Shown in pieces: positions 27,350 to 35,186 of a stretch of DNA of 64,000 nt. Under the pieces are notes generated by a model, which searched no databases, was not told the origin of the DNA, and saw nothing but the letters and a program-made list of their open reading frames with translations. Position 1 is the stretch's first letter, and each line of letters starts with the position of its first letter. Source of the DNA: Candidatus Methanomassiliicoccus intestinalis Issoire-Mx1 (GTDB lineage: Archaea > Thermoplasmatota > Thermoplasmata > Methanomassiliicoccales > Methanomassiliicoccaceae); contig NC_021353.1 in assembly GCF_000404225.1 (NCBI RefSeq), positions 682,001-746,000 on the forward strand, written 5' to 3'. The position numbers were made by a program, and so were the translations under genes.

Positions 27350-27741
27350 ATGGAGAAATTTTGCTGTAATTCTGAATATATGGACCTAAAGTGTCTTGTA
27401 GTGTAACTTATCAGGACCATATGTATTATTATTGTATTGTAATGTAGTATAATTTATTGTTATGTATTACATGTTAATGTATTATAAGGATTAATCGTGC
27501 ATGTAATTTTTCTACCTGATATTTCATATATGTATATTGGCTTCTTGAGTCAATCATTCTTTTCTCACTATGAAATTACATATTATTGTGATATTTCTTA
27601 CGTATAATACTACCATTTTCCAAATAAGATACATATATACCTATAACATTCAATACTTGGACTATTCATCCAATAATTTAAAATCACCTGACTTTAAGTC
27701 ATTTGGGATATGTAGTTCCAAGAGGAGGATTTAGGATAAGT
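27350..27741. other. AT-rich intergenic region
   Basis: About 390 bp with no convincing gene. The first part is a degenerate run of TGTAT/TAATG-like words (27420-27485). The right part contains the palindrome-TATA promoter at 27659-27683. Confidence 0.55.
27659..27683 (+). promoter_or_regulatory. Palindrome GGA-N7-TCC directly before a TATA box
   Basis: TTGGACTATTCATCCAA (27657-27673) is an inverted repeat (TTGGA/TCCAA). It abuts AATAATTTAAAATC (27672-27685), the probable TATA box of the gene at 27742. The 13-bp core GGACTATTCATCC has the same length and placement as GGATGATACATCC at 13744. Confidence 0.5.
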
Positions 27742-28461
27742 ATGACGGAATACAGTTGTGTAGACCACACTGACAATTTTGTTTCTGACGGTGAAAGCAC
27801 ACTTAGTGTTGAGCAGGATTCTTCTGAAACTGTATTGACCTGCAGAATCTGCTCTCATACATGGAAACCTAAAAATTCTAATGCCTCTCCGCAAAGATGT
27901 CCTAAATGCAGAAGCACACGCTGGAATATGGACATGCCAGTTAATAACCGATGTGTGAGATGTGGCCACACCTGGATAAGCAACGGAAAAGAACCGACAA
28001 AATGTCCAGTCTGTCACTCTTCAAGGTGGAATACAAAATCGACAAGATGCATGTGTAAGAAATGTGGGCATGTCTGGGAAAAGAAAAAGAGCGGTACGCC
28101 TAAGAAATGCCCGCTTTGCAAATCCTATTACTGGAATATTCCGAATACTGCATCTATTCTAAACAATCCATCGTTGGTTTTCAGCAATGATTCCAGAAAA
28201 TGGCTGATGACTCCCTATAGAAGGGAATTGTTTGGGATCATGAACGCTGAATGCAGTAAGCATGAGAAAGTGGAATCAATCTCAAAACTTCTGAACATTG
28301 ATCTAAAAGAATCAGAAGTATACTTGATGTATCTGGAAGGTTTAGATCTGGTATCTGTGTCGATAGCCTGCGATCTTCCATTTGAGATAACTATCAATGT
28401 AGTTCAGGATGTCGAATGTGCATTATTCAGTAATCGTCCCAGGATGGAAGCGCGCACATGA
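27742..28461 (+). CDS. Protein with three tandem zinc ribbons and a C-terminal HTH-like domain
   Basis: 239 aa from the ATG at 27742, which has AGGAT upstream; a TTG at 27703 would add 13 residues ahead of that ribosome binding site. Six CxxC knuckles give three zinc ribbons (about residues 33-135) of the same CxxCGHTW ... KCPxCxSxxWN type as in the protein at 26093. The C-terminal part (about 150-239; LKESEVYLMYLEGLDLVSV, CDLPFEITI) matches the HTH-like end of that protein. The stop overlaps the start of the winged-helix gene at 28458 (ATGA), so the two are co-translated. Probable regulator or metal-handling factor for the surrounding uptake and nitrogenase-like genes. Confidence 0.72.
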   Translation: MTEYSCVDHTDNFVSDGESTLSVEQDSSETVLTCRICSHTWKPKNSNASPQRCPKCRSTRWNMDMPVNNRCVRCGHTWISNGKEPTKCPVCHSSRWNTKSTRCMCKKCGHVWEKKKSGTPKKCPLCKSYYWNIPNTASILNNPSLVFSNDSRKWLMTPYRRELFGIMNAECSKHEKVESISKLLNIDLKESEVYLMYLEGLDLVSVSIACDLPFEITINVVQDVECALFSNRPRMEART

Positions 28462-29048
28462 AAATATTAGATATCAAAAAATACGGGCCGATCTACAGAT
28501 TCAGCGATGCTAATCTTTATTGGACACTATACCACCTTTCTAAAAATAAATCATTGGGGCGTCGTAATCTTGCTTCTAAAGTAGGTATAGGCGAAGGAAG
28601 CATGCGCAATGTCCTTAAGATACTGAAAGAGTGGAATCTTATCATGATTGAAAGTCATGGCATAATCATCTCTGATGATGGACGATTATTCCTTCACAGT
28701 ATACCTATTGAAATTGTAGAGTCAAATCTATCAGATTATGTTGGTATCCCGAATCAATGTTGCTGTGGAATTATAGTTTTTAAGCAGTCTTCTAAAATTC
28801 AGGATGGTATCAGGCAGCGGGATATATGCATCAAATCTGGTGCTAACGGCTGTATAACCTTCATATTAAAAGACGGAAAGCTAACAATCCCTCCTGGGCG
28901 TAATTTGGATGAGGAGTACTCAGATAGCCTTAAAAAAATAGAACGCTCACTGTGCCTGGCTGAAGGTGATGTTCTCATACTCAGCTATTCTGTTGATGAA
29001 TGTGCTGCAGCAAATGCAGCTGTAATGGCTTCACTTGATTTGATCTGA
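28458..29048 (+). CDS. Winged-helix transcription regulator, DUF4443-like
   Basis: 196 aa. Residues about 15-85 form a winged helix (LGRRNLASKVGIGEGSMRN is the recognition part). The C-terminal half (about 95-196) has the DUF4443-type ligand-binding pattern: GIIVFKQSSKIQDGIRQRD, IKSGANG, TFILKDGKL. Such proteins are archaeal regulators. The gene overlaps the three-ribbon gene by 4 nt and lies 76 nt upstream of the nitrogenase-like operon, which makes it the best candidate for a local regulator sensing a small molecule or metal complex. Confidence 0.75.
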   Translation: MKILDIKKYGPIYRFSDANLYWTLYHLSKNKSLGRRNLASKVGIGEGSMRNVLKILKEWNLIMIESHGIIISDDGRLFLHSIPIEIVESNLSDYVGIPNQCCCGIIVFKQSSKIQDGIRQRDICIKSGANGCITFILKDGKLTIPPGRNLDEEYSDSLKKIERSLCLAEGDVLILSYSVDECAAANAAVMASLDLI

Positions 29049-29089
29049 TGACTTTGTGCACCGTATCTCATGCTCCGCCTGCTTCATAC

Positions 29090-29124
29090 CCTTAAAATAG
29101 ATTGACACATATATCCAATCGACT
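29090..29124 (+). promoter_or_regulatory. Promoter of the nitrogenase-like operon, probably leaderless
   Basis: A TATA-like box, TTAAAATAG, lies at 29092-29100, about 27 nt before the ATG at 29125. No ribosome binding site is seen, so transcription probably starts at or next to the start codon. Confidence 0.5.
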
Positions 29125-31278
29125 ATGAAGCGGATTGCAGTATATGGCAAAGGGGGAATTGGAAAATCTACAATTTCTTCTAATCTGACTGCAGCTCTTT
29201 CTGACATGGGCACAAAAGTCCTGCAGATCGGATGCGACCCTAAACACGACTCCACACGGCTGCTGTATAGTGGTTTTAATGACATTACTGTACTTGAGTA
29301 TCTGAGAGATACATACCCTGATGAGAGATCTCTGGGAGATATCGTTCATACTGGATACAAGGGCTGTTTATGTGTAGAAGCAGGAGGTCCTGAACCAGGT
29401 ATAGGCTGTGCGGGCAGAGGCATAATCTCAGCCTTTGAGCTGCTTCGTGATCTCAATATTAACTCAATTCCAATTGACATTACAATATACGATGTTTTAG
29501 GGGATGTAGTCTGCGGAGGATTCGCCGTCCCTCTGCGTGACGGCTATGCAGATACAGTATATATTGTGACTTCCGGGGAGTTCATGTCAATATATGCCGC
29601 AAATAACATCCTGAAAGGAACGGCAAATTACAATCCGGATAGGATTGGAGGCATAATATTCAACAGTCGTGGGGATGATGAAGAATATGAGCGGGTAAAG
29701 AGATTCTCTGAAGCAGTTTCTATTCCTATCGTAGCATCATTCAAGCGTTCAAGAGAATTTTTAGATGCAGAAAAGCTCGGAAAAACTGTAGTGGAGGCTT
29801 ACCCAGACTCACCCCTCGTAAAATCATTCAGAGATCTTGCCAAAATGGTTTTAGACGGTAAAAAATACACTGCAAAATATCTTGACGAGGCGGAACTGGA
29901 AAAAACAGTCTTGGGTGCAGCAACCTCTAAAAACACTATGCGCCATAGTTCTCCGTTAAGAGAAGCGGATATGATATCTGAACCCAGGTATTATACATCC
30001 CGCAATGTGCAGAAAAATGAAGTGCTGCATGGCTGTGCATTTGCCGGTGCAGCTTCGATTACGATGTCTATGACATCTCTAACCACACTGATGCATTCTC
30101 CGCGCAACTGTGCACAATTTGCATATCAGCTCGCATCCAATGCAGTCAAGCGCTCATACATTTGTGAGGGTACAGCGATTCATGGTTTTTCGCATCCAAA
30201 TGTTGCATGCACTGGTATGACCGAATCAACAATGATCTTCGGTGGCAATGACGAACTCAGGTCTTCTTTAAAATCAGTTCTTGACAGTGGCCGGAAAAAC
30301 ATCGCTGTGATAACATCGTGTCCTTCTGGAATTATCGGTGACGACGTAGAAAATATAATCAGTGATTTATCATCGCAATATCCAGATGCAACTATTGTAC
30401 CGTTGATTGAAGATGGAAACGTTAACGGTGATTTTACACAGGGTGTAATCGATGCATCTATCGCGCTGACAAAAGCTTTCGTAAATGCTTCATCATGTAA
30501 GACAGACTCTGTAAATTTGATAGGCGTTAAGACCATTTCAACGAACTGCATAAAAAATTCAGATTTTATAGAGAGTATTCTTTCTAAATTAGGAATCAAA
30601 ATAAACTGCAAATATCTTGGAAACGATGATATTGAGAATCTCAAAAACCTTACAGAAGCTAAATTCAATCTTCTTCTGAATCCAGACCGTTTTGCTATGA
30701 TGTTGAAACAGTTTCTTGAGGATAACTACGGTATGAGTTTCTCTAGCTATATTGCCAGACCTGGATTGAGGGCGACTGTAGAATGGATCAGAGAAGTGGG
30801 AAAATACTTTAGCAAAGAGGAAACTGCTGAACACATCATTCAGGACATCTGCTCTGAATACAATGCACATCTGGAATTTTTGAAAAATCATCTGCAAGGC
30901 AGAACTGTATACATAGCAAGCATGAACAAAGACATTGATTGGATTCTGGAGATGCTTGAAGGAACCGGAATGAAGATCATAAGAGCGGTTGTTATCGACA
31001 GACCTGATTATACGATGGATTACGACATTAAAGCTAATTATCCATTCGTTGATATTATTGAAAAATTTGAAATAAACGACCTTATCAGCGACATAAATTT
31101 AAAGAAACCAGATTTGTTAATTTCTGCCTATCCGATGGATGTAAATTCTGAAATTATGCAGATGTACATTCCGCTGGTACCAGATATCGGGCCCTTTGGG
31201 GCATTGGAACTGGCAGATTCATGGGTGAGTTTTATGAAAGCACCAGCTGAAGAAGGGTGGAGAAACGATGGAAATTAA
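29125..31278 (+). CDS. Nitrogenase-like reductase: natural NifH-NifD fusion
   Basis: 717 aa in one uninterrupted frame. Residues 1-262 are a complete NifH/BchL/CfbC-type ATPase: P-loop GKGGIGKST (8-16), QIGCDPKHDST, and both [4Fe-4S] ligands, C95 in GIGCAGRG and C130 in GDVVCGGF. A linker (about 262-298) leads into a NifD-like part (298-717). This keeps the three P-cluster-type cysteines: C304 (HGCAFAG), C329 (SPRNCAQF) and C399 (TSCPSGIIGDD). At the NifD positions that bind FeMo-cofactor, the cysteine is replaced (context FNLLLNPDRF) and the histidine region reads DIGPFGALELAD with no His. It is therefore not a N2-fixing enzyme. Electrons should pass from the NifH part through one interface cluster to an unknown substrate. 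The next gene overlaps by 11 nt and encodes the partner. Separate H and D genes are the rule in the family, so the fusion is unusual. Confidence 0.9.
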   Translation: MKRIAVYGKGGIGKSTISSNLTAALSDMGTKVLQIGCDPKHDSTRLLYSGFNDITVLEYLRDTYPDERSLGDIVHTGYKGCLCVEAGGPEPGIGCAGRGIISAFELLRDLNINSIPIDITIYDVLGDVVCGGFAVPLRDGYADTVYIVTSGEFMSIYAANNILKGTANYNPDRIGGIIFNSRGDDEEYERVKRFSEAVSIPIVASFKRSREFLDAEKLGKTVVEAYPDSPLVKSFRDLAKMVLDGKKYTAKYLDEAELEKTVLGAATSKNTMRHSSPLREADMISEPRYYTSRNVQKNEVLHGCAFAGAASITMSMTSLTTLMHSPRNCAQFAYQLASNAVKRSYICEGTAIHGFSHPNVACTGMTESTMIFGGNDELRSSLKSVLDSGRKNIAVITSCPSGIIGDDVENIISDLSSQYPDATIVPLIEDGNVNGDFTQGVIDASIALTKAFVNASSCKTDSVNLIGVKTISTNCIKNSDFIESILSKLGIKINCKYLGNDDIENLKNLTEAKFNLLLNPDRFAMMLKQFLEDNYGMSFSSYIARPGLRATVEWIREVGKYFSKEETAEHIIQDICSEYNAHLEFLKNHLQGRTVYIASMNKDIDWILEMLEGTGMKIIRAVVIDRPDYTMDYDIKANYPFVDIIEKFEINDLISDINLKKPDLLISAYPMDVNSEIMQMYIPLVPDIGPFGALELADSWVSFMKAPAEEGWRNDGN

Positions 31279-32515
31279 TTATGATGAGCCTGAAGGTTTA
31301 ATGGGCATACTGCTTGCCTTTGAGGGAGTGAAAGATGCAGAGACAATCCTCAATGGCCCTACCGGGTGTAAGTTTCACCCGTCTTCTGTATCTGAATCCG
31401 TGTATAGAAGAAAAGGATCATTTAACCCCATGGTATTTTCTGGTGAGTTCCATTTCTGCCAGCCTCGTATCCCTTGCACTTATCTTGGAGGTTATGATTA
31501 CATAACCGGATCTAAAGACAGGCTGAACAGACTTTTTGAGGAGATAAGCAGTTCTAATCCGCGTCTCATCGGTATAGTGAATTCTCCAGGTGCATCATTG
31601 ATTGGCGAGTCCTTGAATGTTAGTGAAACGTCTATTCCGGTTGTGAAAATAGAGACTCCCGCATATTCTAGGTCAATGGGAGAAGGATTTCAGGAAGGAT
31701 TAATGTCCATTCTGGAAAAAATTAAACCAAGTGGTACAAAAAGAAAAGGCTGCATAAATCTGCTTGGAATTTCTGTGTGGCATTTGAACTGGGAAGACAG
31801 TATTAACGATCTTTCTGCGCTGTTAAACTTGTGCGGAATTGAAGTTATATCTTCAGCAGGCGCCGGCTGGTCTGTTGATGATATACTATCATCGGGTGAA
31901 GCTGAACTCAATGTCATCATTCATGATGAATTTGGCAGCAAGGTTGGAAACTGGTATAAAGAAAATTGCAACATTCCTTTCATATCACCAGAGGTTCCGA
32001 TAGGTTTTGACGCTTTGGAAAGCTGGCTTAAGGAAATATGCAGCATATTGGGAAAAGATGCTGCTCCCGCACTTGAAGTTATAAGATCTAAACGTAAAAA
32101 GGTGTATAGGGAACTTTTGGCAATGGATGAAAGAAAAGCTCTGCCGAAAGGCAGGACATTTTCGATTGCAGCAGACGGTTCTCTTGCATTTCCAATCCTT
32201 AGATTTTTGTATGAATATCTTGGAATGGTGCCGGTAGCTGTGAATGTGGAAGATCAGGAATGGAACCGTGTGATTGGTGAGTACCTTTCAAACAAAGGTC
32301 TCACTGCTTCAGAAAATGTATCTAACACTGTGGCTGATATTTTCATAGGGGATGGAAACACACTGTCATCTCTGCTTTTCAGAGATATTGTCAGAAGCGG
32401 AATAGTAGTAGAATCTCCGGGAATCAGGCAGATCGAGATACGAGATGAGCCTGTGTTAGGTTTGAATGGAACACTCCGTCTGCTTGATGGCGTGTTAAAT
32501 TCATTAATCAGATAA
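31268..32515 (+). CDS. Nitrogenase-like NifK/NifE-type partner subunit
   Basis: 415 aa, overlapping the NifH-NifD gene by 11 nt. The N-terminus aligns with NifK: the segment LLAFEGVKDAETILNGPTGC places C34 at the position of the NifK cluster cysteine in GSQGC. The two other NifK cluster cysteines are missing: the residue before the first motif is Asp or Glu (YDEPEG), and the third site reads NSPGASLIGESL. Together with the three NifD-side cysteines this predicts a single [4Fe-4S] cluster with four ligands, as in protochlorophyllide reductase, where the fourth ligand is Asp. Extra cysteines (FHFCQPRIPC, about 63-70) precede a GGYDYITGS segment that matches the family. The shorter length compared with NifK (415 versus about 500) is typical of nitrogenase-like proteins. 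Confidence 0.85.
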   Translation: MEINYDEPEGLMGILLAFEGVKDAETILNGPTGCKFHPSSVSESVYRRKGSFNPMVFSGEFHFCQPRIPCTYLGGYDYITGSKDRLNRLFEEISSSNPRLIGIVNSPGASLIGESLNVSETSIPVVKIETPAYSRSMGEGFQEGLMSILEKIKPSGTKRKGCINLLGISVWHLNWEDSINDLSALLNLCGIEVISSAGAGWSVDDILSSGEAELNVIIHDEFGSKVGNWYKENCNIPFISPEVPIGFDALESWLKEICSILGKDAAPALEVIRSKRKKVYRELLAMDERKALPKGRTFSIAADGSLAFPILRFLYEYLGMVPVAVNVEDQEWNRVIGEYLSNKGLTASENVSNTVADIFIGDGNTLSSLLFRDIVRSGIVVESPGIRQIEIRDEPVLGLNGTLRLLDGVLNSLIR

Positions 32516-32528
32516 ATTCAGAAATAAT

Positions 32529-32551
32529 ATGCAGGGCAGACAGCCCTGCAT
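32529..32551. terminator. Bidirectional hairpin between convergent genes
   Basis: ATGCAGGGC (32529-32537), loop AGACA, GCCCTGCAT (32543-32551): a perfect 9-bp stem between the stop of the NifK-like gene and the stop of the minus-strand gene at 32559. Confidence 0.75.
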
Positions 32552-32558
32552 TAATTGT

Positions 32559-32981
32559 TTAGAGTCTTGACTGGATAATACCAAATATGAATGTTATTAC
32601 ACCAGAGATTACCGCAAGGTAAAATCCGACTCCGTAGCTGAGGTCTGCAAATTCATCTCCTGCCCACATGTAGCTTACAACTGCAAGTATGATTGCAATG
32701 ATGCCAAAGATTGCAGAGATGTATCCGACATTCTTTCTTGAGCCATTACCAGTCATGCCCACGGCAAATAGTATTAAAGACAGTACTCCCAGAACTGCAA
32801 TAATCACTGGAATGTATATCTGAAAATCACCATCGTAGTCAATTAGGTCGATTCCAGTATAATCAGTTCCATTGCCTGTGAACCAGTTAACTGCAATAGC
32901 GACTATTCCAATTAAGGCTCCGATAATTCCGATAATGCCCCATATGTACGGGGTATTCTTACTCATAGATGCTGAATCCAT
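32559..32981 (-). CDS. Small four-helix membrane protein, unknown
   Basis: 140 aa; ATG at 32981 behind AGGAGA. Four hydrophobic helices (about 12-32, 54-75, 84-106 and 114-137) are linked by short loops; the first extracellular loop is acidic (YTGIDLIDYDGD). I do not recognise the family. It is a monocistronic gene convergent to the nitrogenase-like operon and nothing ties it functionally to that operon. Confidence 0.72.
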   Translation of the reverse strand: MDSASMSKNTPYIWGIIGIIGALIGIVAIAVNWFTGNGTDYTGIDLIDYDGDFQIYIPVIIAVLGVLSLILFAVGMTGNGSRKNVGYISAIFGIIAIILAVVSYMWAGDEFADLSYGVGFYLAVISGVITFIFGIIQSRL

Positions 32982-33350
32982 GATATCAATCTCCTGTTCT
33001 GATGCATTTTTAAGAATGCGTATAAGTGTTTCTAATATATTTTATAAATATATTATTCAAATCATACATAAGATTAATTAATTAAGCTATGTAAATATTT
33101 ATCTTATTTTAGCCAGCATCTAAGAAAATAGATATTTTTAGTGATTCATATACGACTCAAAAGATCATACATTTTTGAGATAACTAATTGAGAGACCTTT
33201 AGAATCAGGAGGTATTTATTGATTTTGAAAGCCTTTTCTTTGCGATATGGAAGCTTCTTGTGCATCAGCTATAATTTATGTGATATTTCGCTGAGTAATC
33301 GCTCTGATCTCAGAAATGCTTAATTTACTCAGCATTCAAATTGTTAGTTT
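32982..33350. other. Intergenic region with an inverted repeat before the PRC-barrel gene
   Basis: About 370 bp. CTGAGTAA (33291-33298) and TTACTCAG (33325-33332) form a perfect 8-bp inverted repeat 18 nt before the start at 33351. A strong ribosome binding site, AGGAGGT (33207-33213), precedes a possible 34-codon frame at 33219. The left part is AT-rich promoter-like sequence for the divergent membrane-protein gene. Confidence 0.5.
33219..33323 (+). CDS. Possible 34-aa small protein
   Basis: A TTG at 33219 lies 5 nt after a perfect AGGAGGT and opens a 34-codon frame ending in TAA. The peptide (MILKAFSLRYGSF at its start) has no recognisable motif. The only support is the ribosome binding site; the end overlaps the inverted repeat at 33291-33332, so it might act as a leader peptide. 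Confidence 0.25.
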   Translation: MILKAFSLRYGSFLCISYNLCDISLSNRSDLRNA

Positions 33351-33653
33351 ATGCAGACTATAGAGATTGATAAAACTCTAAATGTTGGTTTTGGGAACAA
33401 GAGACCGGTCATGACCTCTGACGCAAAGGTTGTAGGAAAAGTGTACGGGGCTGAAGTTGACACTGAGCAGTGGATGGTAAGCAGCATCTTGACAGACTTT
33501 GATTCATCAATTCTTTCTGATGCAGATGTAAAACATCCCAGAGTAAGGAAGACACGTGTTTCAATTCCAGTTGATAAGATTGAAAAAGTGTCTGATGTGA
33601 TACAGCTTTCTGTAGACTTGAATACATTGCTTAGCGCAATAGAAGAAGACTAG
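33351..33653 (+). CDS. PRC-barrel domain protein
   Basis: 100 aa. The pattern TSDAKVVGKVYGAEVDTEQW, then an Ile/Val/Pro-rich segment (VSIPVDKIEKVSDVIQL) is that of archaeal PRC-barrel proteins of about 80-100 aa. They are small beta-barrels found in RNA-processing and photosynthetic proteins; in archaea a link to cell division or RNA processing has been suggested. There is no ribosome binding site at the ATG, so the mRNA may be leaderless. It stands alone. Confidence 0.75.
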   Translation: MQTIEIDKTLNVGFGNKRPVMTSDAKVVGKVYGAEVDTEQWMVSSILTDFDSSILSDADVKHPRVRKTRVSIPVDKIEKVSDVIQLSVDLNTLLSAIEED

Positions 33654-33694
33654 GTGCTTAGCAATAACATTGCATACGATTCTTGCTTATTGTT

Positions 33695-33742
33695 CATGAC
33701 GATTGAGGGACTGTCGGCCATGTGCTGGCAACTCTCGTCATG
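33695..33742 (+). ncRNA. Candidate structured RNA or terminator-like hairpin
   Basis: CATGACGA (33695-33702) pairs with TCGTCATG (33735-33742) and the helix continues with GAG/CTC across a two-base bulge. Inside it, GCCA (33717-33720) pairs with TGGC (33726-33729). No T-run follows, so it is not a simple terminator. Family unknown. Confidence 0.3.
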
Positions 33743-33802
33743 AGTGTGGTAGTCGGCAGTTTAGTTTAACAATATCTGTATCTAAATTATGATCAGTTCA
33801 CA

Positions 33803-35158
33803 TCATTTTTTAGTGATTTCTTCTAACGAGAGACCTTTGGTTTCAGGTACAAGTTTTAAGACAAAAATTAGTGAGATAACTCCTACGATTGCATACATGA
33901 AAAATACTGTGTTAGTTCCGAGCAGGCTTACAAGACCCAGAAATGTCAGAGAGATTACAAAGTTAGAGGTCCAGTTAGCTACTGTAGCTACGCTCATTGC
34001 TTTGCCTCTTACCCTGAGTGGATAAATCTCTGCTATGAGAAGCCAGAATATTGGTCCCAGGCCTATGGCAAATGAAGCAATGTATGTCATGAGAAATACG
34101 GCTGTGTAAACACCCAGAGATGCAGCGCCGATGCTGAATACTGCGCTCAGACCAAGAAGCGACAGTATCATTCCGCTCAGGCTCACTAGCAGCAGCGGTC
34201 TTCTTCCCACCCTGTCTACAAGAAATATCGATACTATAGTCAGAATAACATTTACTATTCCGACTCCTACACTAGCTGCTATCGAAGCTGTAGCATCTGC
34301 ATATCCTGCGAACTCAAAAATCGTAGGTGCGAAGTAAATGACTGTATTAATTCCAGTAGCCTGCTGCAGTACAGCCATCATTACGCCGATAATAGTTACA
34401 TAACGAACAGATGGAGACCACAATTCACTAATTTTAGCATTTTTCTGCTCTTTATTCTCAATTTCCATCTGGCGAATTGCATCATCTGCTTTTTCTTTAT
34501 CGTATGTAAACCTTTCAGCTACATTCATCGCTTTATCAACATTTCCTTTGAATACCAGCCATCTGGGACTAGAGGGAAGAACAATCATTCCTATTATGAG
34601 AGCAACTGCTGGAATAACTGCAGCGAAGAACATAGCTCTCCAGTTTCCAGAAGGAGAGAAATAGAGAGAAACCATGTAAGCCACGAGTATCCCAACAGTA
34701 ACCATCAGCTGGTTAAGCGATACCATGGCTCCTCTGATGCTTTTAGGTGCTACTTCTGAAATATACATGGGGCTTATGAATGAAGCCACTCCTATTCCCG
34801 TTCCTATAATAAACCGGCCAGCAAAGAAAAGATAGACGTCTGGTGACGCTGTGATAATTATAGTTCCTATGACTACCAGAGCAGCAGAGCTGATTATAGA
34901 TTTTCTTCGTCCCAGCTTATCTGACAGATATCCTCCAGAGGCTGATCCGATTATGGCTCCAACCAGCACCATGGATACTGCCCATGATCTTTCAGAAATC
35001 GTCATAGAAAAATCATGTTGTACGAACAGTATTGCACCAGAAATGATTCCAGTATCAAACCCAAATAAAATACCGCCAATGGCAGCCACTGCCGCTGCTG
35101 CATAAGCCAAAGGCGGAATGCTGAGTTTTTTCTTTGAATTCTGGCTGCTGTGTTTCAT
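33803..35158 (-). CDS. Sugar-porter family MFS transporter
   Basis: 451 aa from the ATG at 35158; a TTG at 35212 would extend it by 18 residues into the preceding gene and has no ribosome binding site. Twelve membrane helices. Sugar-porter signatures are clear: GFDTGIISGA in helix 1, SDKLGRRKS in the 2-3 loop, GRR again after helix 8 and the C-terminal PETKGLSLEEI. It probably moves a mono- or disaccharide with a cation. It is the last gene of the trehalose operon, 28 nt after otsB, so trehalose or a related sugar is a reasonable but unproven substrate. Confidence 0.88.
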   Translation of the reverse strand: MKHSSQNSKKKLSIPPLAYAAAAVAAIGGILFGFDTGIISGAILFVQHDFSMTISERSWAVSMVLVGAIIGSASGGYLSDKLGRRKSIISSAALVVIGTIIITASPDVYLFFAGRFIIGTGIGVASFISPMYISEVAPKSIRGAMVSLNQLMVTVGILVAYMVSLYFSPSGNWRAMFFAAVIPAVALIIGMIVLPSSPRWLVFKGNVDKAMNVAERFTYDKEKADDAIRQMEIENKEQKNAKISELWSPSVRYVTIIGVMMAVLQQATGINTVIYFAPTIFEFAGYADATASIAASVGVGIVNVILTIVSIFLVDRVGRRPLLLVSLSGMILSLLGLSAVFSIGAASLGVYTAVFLMTYIASFAIGLGPIFWLLIAEIYPLRVRGKAMSVATVANWTSNFVISLTFLGLVSLLGTNTVFFMYAIVGVISLIFVLKLVPETKGLSLEEITKK

Positions 35159-35186
35159 GGAGCAGTTATTACTTTTCAGCAAGACA

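Noticed and set aside
29125..32515. Reading the NifH-NifD-NifK-like genes as a true nitrogenase for N2 fixation
   Set aside because: The cofactor-binding Cys and His of NifD are absent, two of three NifK cluster cysteines are missing, and no nifB, nifE or nifN homologue is in the window.
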